This document shows, piece by piece, positions 1 through 7,146 of a stretch of DNA of 35,526 bases (its first letter is position 1; each line of letters starts with the position of its first letter). Below the pieces are notes generated by a model. The model searched no databases and had not been told where the DNA came from. It saw only the letters and a program-made list of their open reading frames with translations. The DNA is taken from positions 1 through 35,526 of the forward strand of contig JAEOTI010000262.1 of assembly GCA_016839955.1 (NCBI GenBank), given 5' to 3'. The position numbers and the translations under genes are program-made. This stretch comes from Candidatus Hodarchaeota archaeon (GTDB lineage: Archaea; Asgardarchaeota; Heimdallarchaeia; Hodarchaeales; YT1-057).

Positions 1-2131
1 AGTCTACTTCCCATAGACGAACCCACCAGTTCTTTGAATGAAAAACTTCAGTGAAGCCTATTTCTTCCATATCTTGAAAAGTGGGCATTGTTTCTGCACC
101 TGCTTGTAATGGTCCGTATCCTTTTATTCTTTGAGAGACTTCATCACCAGAAGTATAGTATCCCTCTGGATTTCCAGTTAAACCAGCTGTAGAAAGCTTC
201 CAGAGCATTCCATCATAGAATTTATCTACATAGGTACCCTCATTTTCATTATAATACTCCTTAACGTCCAGGTCACCCATATTTCCACTTGCAGCACCAA
301 TTTTAATCATCCAAATGGCTTTTCCTAAATCTGATCCCCAACCAGGTACGCCTGATGCCAAGTTAATAAGAAAATATTTTACATCGTAAGCCTTAGCTAT
401 TCTTAAGGCGTCTATAGGGGAGTACATCATCATAAGGCCTATATTTCCAATTTGAGTTGAATTGATGGTAGCATTATCCGCTATTGTTGAGACATTTGTG
501 GATGTAGTAGTCCAGTAGCCATAATCCCACCAACATGAAATAACCGCATATTCAGGCGCATTTCTATCGATCCACATGATTGTTTCTTGCCAATCACCAT
601 AACTAACAGTTCCACCAGCTTTTGTTGGAAAAGATGTTGTTATTGCAGGTGGGGCAGCTCTATCAATAGAATTTTCTAATCCATGAACGAGGACTAGAAG
701 AAGCATCGCACCAATAATAGCGAAAGCGATAGCAGCATGTTCGTTACCTATTGCCTCTGATACTCTAACTTTTCTTTTGCTTAACGCAAATCGTTCTTGA
801 AATGTCAAAGCAAAAGGAATTAATGTTTCATCTAGTGCTTTTGCAGCAATTAAAGCTGATGCTGGAGCAAGAAGTAGAAGTAATCTAACCATACTTCCAG
901 CAAAGTAAAGAGATGTAAAAGCAAAGAGTAAAAGGAAAATATTTCGCTCTGTTGGTGTTTTATATGCATATAATAAACCTACTGGAATTAAAAATGCTGT
1001 AATATAAATATTATCAAATAAATTACTCCAACTTAGAATTAAATGTTCCGAAACAGATTTTAATATAGGTATTTCATCTCGAAACATAGGTAGAGCAACT
1101 GATAAAAATTTCCCGTCTAAAAAGACTAGTTGTTCAGTATACCAGAGTACAATTAAGGTTAGAACACTTAATCCTGCGAAACTGATAGATAATACACGAA
1201 GGGCTTCCGTGAAACTCTCTCTTGAAATGAAATTTGAAATATATTTGTATTCATGAATGAATATGAGTAATCCTAATATGCCAAAAGCAACTAAACCATG
1301 GCTAGAAAGGATAAGATCTCCCCCTTGGTTTCGTGGGACAAATATTGCAATAATAAATGCAGGTATAATTGTAAATGCATATGCATTTATAAGCCTAGTT
1401 GAATCTTTTCTAAGAATTATCAATATGAAAGCATATAATGCAATAAGAAGTACTGGATATCGAAAAGCACCCCAAGAACATCCCAAAATCCCCAAACAAA
1501 CGCCACCTACTAATCCTGAAAAAAACGATCCAGTTCTAAGAGCTCTTAAGAAAAAATAAAATGTCAAAATTAGAAGGAAAATTCCTCCTGCCTCATTATC
1601 GAAAAAGGATACATGAGTCCGTTGTATGTGGGCAGGTGATACAGACAATATGAATGCTGAAATCAGGCCGACTCGTTTATTTCCAAGTTCTTTACCAAGA
1701 AAGTAAATTGCAGGAACACTAAGGGCACCTAGTATTGCAGGAGTAAAATAGGCAACTGTTTCTAATTCAACACTAAATCCAATTAAATTTAAGGCCCAAT
1801 AGAGAAGTAAAGCACTCAGAGGAGTTCCTACATATTGTGATGCCCCCCAATACCGTCCAAATGGATACCAGGTAAACGGATCGACCCATTGAAAGAAATC
1901 ATATAACCCATATCTATCAATATGTCTAGCAGCTTTGATTTGTGAATAAGGGTCAAAGGCACCTAATGCAACCTCAAAGCGGAAGAAAGCGAAAACTCTA
2001 GTGATGAAACCAAGCAAAGTAATTAGGATAATTGCAGAATATAGAAAAATGGTATCTCTTGGAATATTGTTGATTGCGAAATTGTAGCGTTCTTTAAGAT
2101 CGTCGATGATTCGGCTAAAAATACGAGGCAT
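1..2131 (-). CDS. aglB: Oligosaccharyltransferase STT3/AglB, C-terminus cut by window edge
   Basis: Transfers lipid-linked oligosaccharide to Asn in N-X-S/T sequons on the outer face of the cell membrane. I translated this frame by hand; it stays open for about 710 codons from an ATG at 2131 and leaves the window before a stop. An in-frame TAG lies a few codons upstream of the ATG, fixing the start. The N-terminus has a cytoplasmic tail, one membrane helix (about residues 27-50), then an acidic GAFDPY motif around D60, which matches the first metal-binding Asp of STT3 proteins. About a dozen hydrophobic helices follow, and then the family signature WWDYGYW near residues 532-538 at the start of the soluble C-terminal domain. 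The missing C-terminus would hold the DK/MI-type motif. The gene stands alone; the next gene is on the other strand 480 bp away. Confidence 0.93.
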   Translation of the reverse strand, partial: MPRIFSRIIDDLKERYNFAINNIPRDTIFLYSAIILITLLGFITRVFAFFRFEVALGAFDPYSQIKAARHIDRYGLYDFFQWVDPFTWYPFGRYWGASQYVGTPLSALLLYWALNLIGFSVELETVAYFTPAILGALSVPAIYFLGKELGNKRVGLISAFILSVSPAHIQRTHVSFFDNEAGGIFLLILTFYFFLRALRTGSFFSGLVGGVCLGILGCSWGAFRYPVLLIALYAFILIILRKDSTRLINAYAFTIIPAFIIAIFVPRNQGGDLILSSHGLVAFGILGLLIFIHEYKYISNFISRESFTEALRVLSISFAGLSVLTLIVLWYTEQLVFLDGKFLSVALPMFRDEIPILKSVSEHLILSWSNLFDNIYITAFLIPVGLLYAYKTPTERNIFLLLFAFTSLYFAGSMVRLLLLLAPASALIAAKALDETLIPFALTFQERFALSKRKVRVSEAIGNEHAAIAFAIIGAMLLLVLVHGLENSIDRAAPPAITTSFPTKAGGTVSYGDWQETIMWIDRNAPEYAVISCWWDYGYWTTTSTNVSTIADNATINSTQIGNIGLMMMYSPIDALRIAKAYDVKYFLINLASGVPGWGSDLGKAIWMIKIGAASGNMGDLDVKEYYNENEGTYVDKFYDGMLWKLSTAGLTGNPEGYYTSGDEVSQRIKGYGPLQAGAETMPTFQDMEEIGFTEVFHSKNWWVRLWEVD

Positions 2132-2612
2132 CTTTGAGTACTCCGTCTAAAATTGACTATATTGATATTTAATTGCAATTAATTACTATAAAACACTAAA
2201 AAAAATTATCATCTTAAACATTCTCAGGATTTCAAAATCTTTCGTATCGAGAAAATAATAATGAAATATAGGGCAAAATTGCTCCTAATTTTATAGTAAG
2301 TAAAAAATACACGACCTATGCTTAACTAATAGATTTAATTCATTTTTTTACGTTATTACTAATGTCTTCATCTTCCATCTAATGTAAAGAAAAAAAAAGG
2401 AGCCTATTAAACAAAGTTGGAGTTCATAATGTACAGATAAAAGTAATTAGTCAAAGTGAATTAGAAAATATATTGAGCTTAATAGAAAACTTCTAGTGGG
2501 AAAATTTGAATACTTACAATTATACCTCAAACATAGTATTAATGAAAAATTCGCAATTATTGATTTATTTAGCACTCTAGAGTAGCTAATAGGTCTGTGA
2601 GGCGTGAGGAAG
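2132..2612. other. Gap with a possible frameshifted small-gene remnant
   Basis: This AT-rich stretch of 480 bp between divergent genes holds the promoters of both neighbours. Positions 2401-2496 on the + strand read as 31 codons without an ATG (containing SQSELENILSLIE) and then stop. A second frame continues from there as GKFEYLQLYLKHSINEKF and ends at 2585. The two parts join smoothly if one frameshift near 2487-2496 is assumed, so this may be a decayed gene of about 60 residues. A GTG at 2496 could also start a 29-residue peptide. I recognise no family. Confidence 0.25.
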
Positions 2613-2876
2613 ATGAGTGAGGAGCAATTAGACCAAGTACAGATGGTTCTTCGACAAATTTCTAAGGATCAAGCGGTCCCAAAAAACATTCGTAGAGCTG
2701 CGAAGAATGCTTCCGCAGAGCTTGAACAAACTAACTATTCACCGGCTGTTCGGGCATCAAATGCCATTAGCGTACTTGATGATCCTTCTCAAGACCCTAA
2801 CTGCCCAATTCATGCAAGAACAAAGATTTGGCAGGTTGTGGCTATGCTAGAGAAGGTTCATGATGAACCTGATTAA
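2613..2876 (+). CDS. UPF0147 family small conserved archaeal protein
   Basis: An 87-residue soluble helical protein of the archaeal UPF0147 family, whose function is not established. The family core is visible in the run VPKNIRRAAKNA followed by an alanine-rich helix (VRASNAISVLDD), then a segment ending in ARTKIWQVVAMLE. I chose the ATG at 2613 (MSEEQLDQ) because family members begin this way and a GAGG lies 10 nt upstream; a GTG at 2604 would add three residues but sits too close to that GAGG. The next gene follows after about 110 bp on the same strand. The family is widely kept in archaea, which suggests a housekeeping role. Confidence 0.88.
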   Translation: MSEEQLDQVQMVLRQISKDQAVPKNIRRAAKNASAELEQTNYSPAVRASNAISVLDDPSQDPNCPIHARTKIWQVVAMLEKVHDEPD

Positions 2877-2987
2877 GTTAATATCTAATCAGCTGGTTAT
2901 TCTACATTAAAACACCCTTTATTTCTTAAGCTCTACGTCTTTTTATCAAGAGGTTTTTCCATATAGTTTTCCCAAAGGAGAAATGTT

Positions 2988-3344
2988 ATTCTGACACGTG
3001 ATGATCAAATAAAAAAAATGTCTTCATTGTTGTTAAGTGGAGCAATTCTTCTGAATGAAAGTTGCCCAGATTGTAATATTCCACTATTTCAAAAAAACGA
3101 TAAAATATTTTGTAGTAGCTGTAATCGCAGAGTTTTCTATGTTACATCTGAAAATCAAGCTAACCAAATTTCTCAAGCAGAAGATGTTAAAATGACATTT
3201 AATGATCTTCAAGCTGTACTTCAGGGAAAACTCGGCTGGCTAATTACTAAAATCCCTGAAGAACAGGATCTAGATGAACTAGAACGGATTTTTAAAAGTA
3301 TAAAACTGATTCTAGACCTTTTCAAACAAATTAGAGAATATTGA
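2988..3344 (+). CDS. SSSCA1/autoantigen p27-type zinc protein, non-canonical start
   Basis: A small protein of the Sjogren's syndrome/scleroderma autoantigen 1 (p27, ZNRD2) family found in archaea and eukaryotes. It has the typical amphipathic N-terminal helix (DDQIKKMSSLLLSGAILL), then a C4 zinc ribbon with CPDC and CSSC, and a helical tail. The only ATG (3018) cuts into the conserved helix: family members have residues equivalent to DDQIKKM before it. In frame, no ATG, GTG or TTG exists between the TAG at 2964 and that ATG. A strong Shine-Dalgarno AAAGGAG at 2974-2980 lies 7 nt before an ATT at 2988 and 10 nt before a CTG at 2991. I therefore infer initiation at ATT or CTG. A sequencing error is the alternative. 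The role is unknown; the gene is co-directional with the PP-loop gene 20 bp downstream. Confidence 0.8.
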   Translation: MLTRDDQIKKMSSLLLSGAILLNESCPDCNIPLFQKNDKIFCSSCNRRVFYVTSENQANQISQAEDVKMTFNDLQAVLQGKLGWLITKIPEEQDLDELERIFKSIKLILDLFKQIREY

Positions 3345-3364
3345 ACTCATACTAAAATTTTGTT

Positions 3365-4897
3365 TTGCTAGAGCTGATTTGGGTGCCAGCGCCATATTTA
3401 GGAAAAATTCAACTACGATGGTGTACATCATGTAATCTCCCAAATTTATCAAAAAAATGTTCTAGTGATTTACAAACAGTCCAGATAAATATTGCTCCCC
3501 CGGGAGATGCGAGACCAGCATTCACTGGAGACATTTCATTAGTTAACGAAGCTATAATAAAGGATTTCGGGGAAAAAGCCGCTAATGTTTTTCTAGATTC
3601 GATAAAAAATAAAATTGTTCTTTTTAATAGGTGTTCATATATTGATCGAATGGAAGAAGTAATTTGCGATGGACAAATCCTAGGAACTCTTCGTTTTGAT
3701 ATTTTAAAAAATGATTTCAAATTCGTTCCACGTCCTGCTGGAGCTTTTCGCTTATTAATGTCAAAAGATTGTAAGAAGACTGTTATGGTGGATAAAGGTG
3801 CTATAATCCCAATTTTGGAAGGAGCTTCTGTATTAATCCCAGGAATAATATCATTTGATTTAGAAATAAAAAAAAATGATTCTGTAATAGTATCTGATCA
3901 GTCTCAAGAGCTTATAGCAACAGGTACTGCGCGAATAAATTTTGAATCTATCAAGAACATGTCTCATGGGATGGCAGTAAAAGTTAGGCATAAAATAAAA
4001 GTAGATTCACAAATTAAACCTTTAAAAGGGCCTCAAACATGGGGAGATGTAATTAAAGCCAATAAAAAAGTATTGGAGTCCGCAGAAGAAGAAGCAGTTC
4101 AATTTTGTCGAAAACTGATTGACAAATATTCCAATTTGAATATTCCAATAGCTGTTGCTTATTCTGGGGGAAAAGATTCGTTAGCATCCATATTACTTGT
4201 ACATGAGATCATGGGACCTGAAACTTTAGGATTCTTCATAAATACTTGTTTAGAGTTCCCAGAGACAATAAAAAATATTGATATGATTGAAAAGGTATTG
4301 AAAATAAAAATAATAAGAAGAAAATCAAGTAAAGAATACTTCTGGCAACAATTTAACGGAGATATGGGACCACCAAGTCGAGATAATCGTTGGTGTAGTA
4401 AAAAACAGAAGCTAGCTAAAATAACAGATTTAATTCAAAATTATTTCAAAACGGAAATTTTGACATTTATCGGTAATAGAAAATATGAGTCTACGGCAAG
4501 ATCGCGAAAAAGACGTGTTTCTCGCAACAGTTGGATACCTGACCAAATTTCTGCAAGCCCCATTCATAATTGGACAGCCCTCCATGTTTATTTGTATATT
4601 ATGAAAAAGAAGAAAATGAATTTGCTCAATCCGTTGTACTTTCAAAGTCTTGGAAGAATAGGGTGCTGGTTATGCCCTGCTAGTAGTTTAGCTGATTTCA
4701 AAATAATAAGTACGCTCTATCCTAGATTGTATAATCAACTTCAATCTCATTTGGAAATTTATTGTAAAAGATTTGGTTTTTCAGATGACTATTCAAGACT
4801 TGCTTTGTGGCGATGGCGAGAATTCCCTCAGAAAATTCAAAATTTTCTTAATCAGTATAATATTAAGATTAGAAATCTAGAAAACAAGGATACTTAG
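3365..4897 (+). CDS. PUA-domain PP-loop protein of the PAPS reductase family
   Basis: A 510-residue protein with three parts. The N-terminus has a cysteine-containing segment (WCTSC at residues 19-23, another Cys at about 32), as in archaeal PAPS-reductase-like proteins. The middle (about 115-215) looks like a PUA domain, with GASVLIPGI and a glycine-rich strand pattern used for RNA binding. The C-terminal half is an adenylating PP-loop ATPase of the PAPS reductase/3'-phosphoadenylylsulfate fold, with SGGKDS at about 267-272 and a late GCWLCPAS motif. Family members are named phosphoadenosine phosphosulfate reductase, but PUA fusion argues for an RNA-thiolation or other RNA-modifying role; that is my inference. 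The start is a TTG only 20 bp after the previous stop, with no clear Shine-Dalgarno. Confidence 0.85.
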   Translation: MLELIWVPAPYLGKIQLRWCTSCNLPNLSKKCSSDLQTVQINIAPPGDARPAFTGDISLVNEAIIKDFGEKAANVFLDSIKNKIVLFNRCSYIDRMEEVICDGQILGTLRFDILKNDFKFVPRPAGAFRLLMSKDCKKTVMVDKGAIIPILEGASVLIPGIISFDLEIKKNDSVIVSDQSQELIATGTARINFESIKNMSHGMAVKVRHKIKVDSQIKPLKGPQTWGDVIKANKKVLESAEEEAVQFCRKLIDKYSNLNIPIAVAYSGGKDSLASILLVHEIMGPETLGFFINTCLEFPETIKNIDMIEKVLKIKIIRRKSSKEYFWQQFNGDMGPPSRDNRWCSKKQKLAKITDLIQNYFKTEILTFIGNRKYESTARSRKRRVSRNSWIPDQISASPIHNWTALHVYLYIMKKKKMNLLNPLYFQSLGRIGCWLCPASSLADFKIISTLYPRLYNQLQSHLEIYCKRFGFSDDYSRLALWRWREFPQKIQNFLNQYNIKIRNLENKDT

Positions 4898-4915
4898 GGC
4901 TTCCAAGACTTTAGA

Positions 4916-5353
4916 TTAAATTTCCAGGCTCTTAAATAAGAATCCAAGAATTAGCAGCGCTACAACAATTATAATAACCGCGCTTAACCATAAAATTAAA
5001 ATAAAAATATAATATCTCATCCTTTCCCATTCTTTCGTCCAAATTTTCAAAGTTTGAAGCTTGTAAAATGAGTAAAGACCAAGAAAAATAGATCCAATGA
5101 AAATATTGAAAACCACAAAGGCTGCTGTTCGATAGAAATCTGCTTGTTGTTGAAACGTAGCAGCCTCATCTTGTAATGTTGGAACATAAGGATATTCTGG
5201 ACGATTAGTAATTTCTTCAAACTTATCTAAAAAGGATAATCTTTCACTATTTGCCCAAAAGAAACCAGTGAATGTTAATGGGACGAGAAACAAGCAAATA
5301 AGGAAGATTGATAGCATACCGCGCCCTGAATAGTATTCATTTTCGATTATCAT
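4916..5353 (-). CDS. Small three-helix membrane protein, unknown
   Basis: A protein of about 145 residues that I do not recognise. It has three hydrophobic helices: one near the N-terminus (MLSIFLICLFLVPLTFTGFF), one in the middle (FVVFNIFIGSIFLGLY) and one at the C-terminus (YYIFILILWLSAVIIIVVAL). A polar loop of about 35 residues with the run NRPEYPYVPTLQDEA separates helices 1 and 2 and probably faces outward. I start at the ATG at 5353; a TTG at 5374 would add seven residues, and neither has a clear ribosome site. Its stop lies 18 bp from the convergent PP-loop gene. It may follow the prepilin peptidase gene in one transcript (gap about 105 bp), which is only positional evidence. Confidence 0.6.
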   Translation of the reverse strand: MIIENEYYSGRGMLSIFLICLFLVPLTFTGFFWANSERLSFLDKFEEITNRPEYPYVPTLQDEAATFQQQADFYRTAAFVVFNIFIGSIFLGLYSFYKLQTLKIWTKEWERMRYYIFILILWLSAVIIIVVALLILGFLFKSLEI

Positions 5354-5479
5354 CTTTTGAATACTCTTTGTCAAAAATTTAGTTTTTTAGTATCATTGTT
5401 CAATAAAAAACAGGAAACTCAATAAAAATTAATCTAAAAAATATAAAAACCGGTTTCTTCCTAAAACTGGAGAAAGTAA

Positions 5480-6262
5480 TCAAAATGAGAAAAAATGTTC
5501 TAGTAAAAAGAAATAGAGATTACCAAAAAAGAAACTAAAGTAAAAAGCAATTAAAAGTGGAATTATAAAGGGAATACTAGGTTGAACCCATAAATACGTC
5601 CTATCTGTTCTTTCTGCCTTTTCTAATGTATCTTCCCGTCTTTTTAAATCGTTTACTGGATCACCCAAAGTTATTCGAAATTTAAATATCCAATTATCAT
5701 CAACATATTCTTCTAAAAAATCATAATGCCAAGGATGGCTTCTTTTGATTTTCTCAATCATTGACTGATATCCTAGAAACCTTACTATGAAGAAATTCCA
5801 CGGTGATCCATTTACTTCATGATTCATTTCTCTATAGTAAAATACATTATATAGGAATAGGAAAAATGGAAAAGGAACCAGTAACAACAACGAATTCATG
5901 AATAAAGTCATTGAGAAAGGAATTATCTCATTATATGGTGTTTGTGAAATTGAAAATGGAAGAGGAGAGGCTAATATTGTACAAAAAAGAGCCTTTGCAT
6001 CTGCTCCTCCTTGAAGTCCAGAAATTAGAATTATAAAAGCCAAACAAAATGCAACAACAATTGATAGGACCATTAAAATGAAAATAGAATTATTGTGATA
6101 ATATAATAAAATTCTAATTCCAGTAAAATTGACCCCTAGAATGAGTAACACGACCCATACTAAATCATCCACTTCTCTGGTCTGAAGATCTTGAAAAGCG
6201 GCCCATAACAAAAATATTCCAGTGGTTATGGCTGCTATTAATTCAAATTCAGCTTCGACCAG
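5480..6262 (-). CDS. Archaeal A24 prepilin peptidase (PibD/FlaK type), non-canonical start
   Basis: A membrane aspartic protease that cleaves class III signal peptides of archaeal type IV pilins and archaellins. Both catalytic Asp contexts are visible: FQDLQTREVDD after helix 1 and the GGADAK form of the GxGD motif at the start of a later helix. There are about six membrane helices, with a charged cytoplasmic insert of some 70 residues before the last one. The first ATG/GTG/TTG in frame, a TTG at 6211, would remove most of helix 1. The frame is open from a TAA at about 6289 and gives LVEAEFELIAAITTGIFLL, which completes helix 1. A CTG at 6262 with AGGT 7 nt upstream is the best start I see; ATT codons further up are possible. 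No pilin gene is adjacent. Confidence 0.78.
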   Translation of the reverse strand: MVEAEFELIAAITTGIFLLWAAFQDLQTREVDDLVWVVLLILGVNFTGIRILLYYHNNSIFILMVLSIVVAFCLAFIILISGLQGGADAKALFCTILASPLPFSISQTPYNEIIPFSMTLFMNSLLLLVPFPFFLFLYNVFYYREMNHEVNGSPWNFFIVRFLGYQSMIEKIKRSHPWHYDFLEEYVDDNWIFKFRITLGDPVNDLKRREDTLEKAERTDRTYLWVQPSIPFIIPLLIAFYFSFFFGNLYFFLLEHFFSF

Positions 6263-6334
6263 GAGTGTTACCTTCCCATTAATAATTAGTTAGAGCTTTT
6301 TTTTCTTTAAGAATGCGTTATGCCGGGAGCGGGA

Positions 6335-6364
6335 AGTTCGCAAAGATAGAATTTCTATCTTTGA
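6335..6364 (-). other. T-loop intron of tRNA-Met, position 59/60, 30 nt
   Basis: A textbook bulge-helix-bulge. On the tRNA strand the T stem GCGGG is followed by TTCG, bulge AAT, then a 10-bp intron hairpin (CAAAGATAGA/TCTATCTTTG), then CGAA pairing with TTCG, bulge CTT and the T stem CCCGC. Cutting after the second base of each bulge leaves TTCGAA joined to T, the standard T-loop TTCGAAT. Confidence 0.9.
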
Positions 6365-6386
6365 TTCGAACCCGCGACCCCTGGAT

Positions 6387-6428
6387 ATCTAATCGCCCCA
6401 TTTTTTCACAGGACACATCCCGTGAGAT
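6387..6428 (-). other. Anticodon-loop intron of tRNA-Met, canonical 37/38, 42 nt
   Basis: Removal joins CTGGACTCATA to ATCCAG and closes a 5-bp anticodon stem. The intron contains an 8-bp hairpin, TCACGGGA/TCCTGTGA. The BHB is imperfect: the expected 4-bp helix between CTCA and TTAG has one mismatch, with three-base bulges TAA and ATA at the cut sites. Confidence 0.8.
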
Positions 6429-6499
6429 TATGAGTCCAGTGCTCTAACCAGGCATTGCCGAAGAGTCAAAAACATCGTCTCTTCTTGAGCCATCCCGGC

Positions 6500-6855
6500 A
6501 TATGTAATTTTTCTAGTTTTCTAGGCTAATTAGTTGTTCAATCTAAGTTTTTAATAGACTTTAGGAGTTTTCTATTTTTCTCTTCGTTCTTAAATATTGC
6601 TCGGATTTGAGTTAATAACACTTTAAAATAAAATTTTGTGCATTGTTCCAAGATTTGGTACTCTAATGATGTCTAATTAATAAAAATGGGGAGGATATAA
6701 GTTGAATACGTTTCAAAATTTTACATATCTTATACTGGGTGTAATCTTTTCTAATATCAATGAAAGGTGTAAAAAACTTCCGATTTACATCTATATAAAA
6801 AACAGAAATCATACTAAGAAGTCTTAAAGGAGAAATTGGGAGCAGTTTTGTCAAA
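6500..6855. promoter_or_regulatory. tRNA promoter gap; TATA box near 6792-6799
   Basis: This AT-rich stretch of 355 bp lies between the minus-strand tRNA-Met and the plus-strand tRNA-Asp. CTATATAAAA at 6791-6800 resembles an archaeal TATA box, about 55 bp upstream of the tRNA-Asp 5' end, and could drive tRNA-Asp and tRNA-Lys together. A minus-strand frame at 6663-6854 has no ATG start and no family features. I see nothing else. Confidence 0.5.
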
Positions 6856-6935
6856 GCCCCGATAGTGTAGATTTCGACAGAAATAGTCTGTTGGAAATAA
6901 AATTCGGTCTAGCATCGGTGGCTGTCACCCACCAG

Positions 6936-6962
6936 ACGCTTAACGTTGCTTGAGCGGGTGAA
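6936..6962 (+). other. Variable-region intron of tRNA-Asp, 27 nt
   Basis: CACC at 6930-6933 pairs with GGTG at 6957-6960 as the 4-bp helix. It is flanked by three-base bulges AGA and AAA and stacked on an intron hairpin CGCTTAA/TTGAGCG. Cuts after AG and AA give the short variable loop AGAC before T stem CCGGG. No outer exon helix is evident, so this is a relaxed BHB. Confidence 0.8.
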
Positions 6963-6975
6963 ACCCGGGTTCAAA

Positions 6976-7006
6976 AAAATTTGAGAAATCTCTCTTATTT
7001 TGGAAC
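6976..7006 (+). other. T-loop intron of tRNA-Asp, position 59/60, 31 nt
   Basis: The T stem CCGGG/CCCGG forms the outer helix. TTCA (6970-6973) pairs with TGGA (7001-7004, one U-G pair), with three-base bulges AAA and ACT. An intron hairpin follows, AAAT/ATTT and then GAGA/TCTC. Cutting after the second bulge base restores the T-loop TTCAAAT. The site is the same as in tRNA-Met. Confidence 0.87.
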
Positions 7007-7065
7007 TCCCGGTCGGGGCGCCAAATTCCATTCTATCACTACATCGGGGCGCATAGCTCAGCTAG

Positions 7066-7087
7066 AAACCACTGAAAGGTTGGTAAT
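7066..7087 (+). other. D-loop intron of tRNA-Lys, 22 nt
   Basis: An intron hairpin AACC/GGTT is flanked by three-base bulges AGA and ATG. The middle helix AGCT/GGTA has one mismatch and two G-U pairs. Removal restores GCTCAGCTAGGTAGAGC with G18-G19. This is a relaxed motif, so the exact ends are probable rather than certain. Confidence 0.68.
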
Positions 7088-7115
7088 GTAGAGCGATGGG
7101 CTTTTAACCCATTGG

Positions 7116-7146
7116 AAATGTTTTGGTGAATCGAAACATTGGTGAA
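7116..7146 (+). other. Variable-region intron of tRNA-Lys, 31 nt
   Basis: CATT (7110-7113) pairs with GGTG (7141-7144) through two normal and two G-U pairs. Bulges are GGA and AAT, and the intron hairpin AATGTTTT/GAAACATT has 8 pairs. Cuts after GG and AA leave the five-base variable loop TGGTC. The site resembles the tRNA-Asp variable-region intron. Confidence 0.8.

Larger units (their letters stand above)
6321..6499 (-). tRNA. tRNA-Met (CAU) with three insertions
   Basis: The acceptor stem GCCGGGA (6499-6493) pairs with TCCCGGC (6328-6322), with discriminator A at 6321 and no encoded CCA. The D stem is GCTC/GAGC, the anticodon stem CTGGA/TCCAG encloses CTCATAA (anticodon CAU at 6432-6430), the variable loop is GGGTC and the T stem is GCGGG/CCCGC. 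The D-loop is 42 nt (6445-6486), the anticodon loop carries 42 extra nt and the T-loop 30 extra nt. Removing these gives a normal elongator tRNA. The GCCGGG acceptor fits elongator Met better than tRNA-Ile2, which also carries a CAU anticodon. The D-loop insertion (about 32 nt) holds a GAAGAG/CTCTTC hairpin, but I could not fix its ends by a clean BHB. Confidence 0.9.
6856..7020 (+). tRNA. tRNA-Asp (GUC) with three insertions
   Basis: The acceptor stem GCCCCGA (6856-6862) pairs with TCGGGGC (7013-7019). Discriminator G at 7020 is the Asp identity base, and CCA is encoded at 7021-7023. The anticodon stem GGTGG/CCACC encloses CTGTCAC, with GUC at 6924-6926; the T stem is CCGGG/CCCGG. About 32 nt interrupt the D-loop (roughly 6872-6904, with the hairpin GACAGA/TCTGTT), 27 nt the variable region and 31 nt the T-loop. 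After removal the sequence closely resembles the intronless tRNA-Glu at 31727. The D-loop cut sites are not resolved because I see no clean BHB there. Confidence 0.9.

Noticed and set aside
1257..1559. Plus-strand frame of 100 codons within the STT3 gene
   Set aside because: It is antisense to a strong STT3 coding frame and has no independent support.
6663..6854. Minus-strand frame of 63 codons between the tRNA genes
   Set aside because: It starts at TTG, has no ribosome site, covers the TATA box of tRNA-Asp and has no family features.
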